Of a stretch of 31,947 nucleotides of DNA, positions 31,601 through 31,947 are shown piece by piece (position 1 is the stretch's first letter; every line of letters starts with the position of its first letter). The stretch is from positions 1 to 31,947 of the forward strand of contig JAYMTF010000665.1 of assembly GCA_036897485.1 (NCBI GenBank), written 5' to 3'. Both the position numbers and the translations under genes were made by a program. This stretch comes from Pelargonium nanum (Eukaryota > Streptophyta > Magnoliopsida > Geraniales > Geraniaceae). Below the pieces are notes generated by a model, which saw nothing but the letters and a program-made list of their open reading frames with translations, was not told the DNA's origin and ran no database searches.

Positions 31601-31947
31601 TTATTAAAATTATAAAACTATTTAAAAACTACGGTTTAATATTTTGTATCATATTACATAATAAAAATAGACAAACTACTATGCAAATTCTTACAACAAC
31701 AACAACAATGAATACATTTTTTATTTTGTAATTCATGCATGTAACGTAATAAATCGTTAATCATTCAAAATAAATAGAAATTATAAAACATATAGCGTAC
31801 CGAATCAAACATTCCCTATAAATACAAAACATATTGTATAATATTATCATTACGATGAGAAATATATATGTATATATATGTACGTTAACATATATAGTAT
31901 ACTACTACATATAATATTTATATAAATAAAATTGAGAGCGGGGAAAA
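31601..31947. other. AT-rich tail of the window
   Basis: TA-rich sequence with an ACA trinucleotide run near 31693. Nothing coding was seen. Confidence 0.5.

Noticed and set aside
1..31947. CRISPR arrays, operons, bacterial promoters or phage elements
   Set aside because: Spliced genes, plant-type repeats and plant families throughout. No spaced direct-repeat array or bacterial gene organisation is present.
1..31947. A biosynthetic or defence gene cluster
   Set aside because: The four genes belong to unrelated pathways and show no tandem duplication or partner enzymes. Adjacency looks incidental.

Overview
The window is nuclear DNA from a flowering plant, most likely a core eudicot. The evidence is AT-rich intergenic DNA, short GT-AG introns, plant-specific gene families (an AIPP2/PAIPP2-type PHD protein, BOU, a BAHD acyltransferase), a plant-type U6 snRNA copy and plant TE debris. 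I cannot assign order or genus from the sequence alone. No bacterial, organellar or viral segment is apparent.

Layout. Positions 1-8.8 kb hold no intact gene. This stretch is AT-rich intergenic DNA with microsatellites and decayed retroelements: an RNase H-like domain fragment, a 5'-truncated LINE with target-site duplication, a SINE-like tail and a weak gag zinc-knuckle trace. From 8.8 to 18 kb lies an 11-exon plus-strand gene for a 1343-aa PHD-finger/SPOC-like protein of the AIPP2/PAIPP2 type. It has a G-box-rich promoter and a very long hairpin in intron 2. At 18.4-18.7 kb a 5' tRNA-Leu(UAG) fragment is joined to a 156-bp tandem repeat. From 19.1 to 22.7 kb lies a 7-exon plus-strand gene for a TMEM147 homologue (228 aa). 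Its intron 6 carries an antisense retroposed U6 snRNA copy with 17-bp target-site duplications. A second hairpin element lies at 23.56-23.86 kb. From 27.5 down to 24.3 kb on the minus strand is the mitochondrial carrier BOU (297 aa). Its coding sequence has two exons, and it appears to have two noncoding leader exons and a 1.6-kb leader intron containing two MITE-like hairpins. From 30.4 down to 28.9 kb on the minus strand is a two-exon BAHD acyltransferase (459 aa) with an intact HxxxD motif but no recognisable DFGWG motif. The last 0.5 kb is GC-rich dispersed-repeat-like sequence followed by AT-rich DNA.

The four genes do not form a functional cluster. They are a chromatin-reader repressor, an ER translocon accessory protein, a mitochondrial carrier and a specialised-metabolism or wax-type acyltransferase. 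All exon chains were assembled by eye from GT-AG junctions. Each keeps an open reading frame throughout and matches what I remember of its family.

I found no undescribed multi-gene system. The most interesting items are non-coding: the U6 retrocopy, the intronic 145-nt-arm hairpin, the intergenic near-perfect 50-nt-arm hairpin, and the chimeric tRNA fragment.
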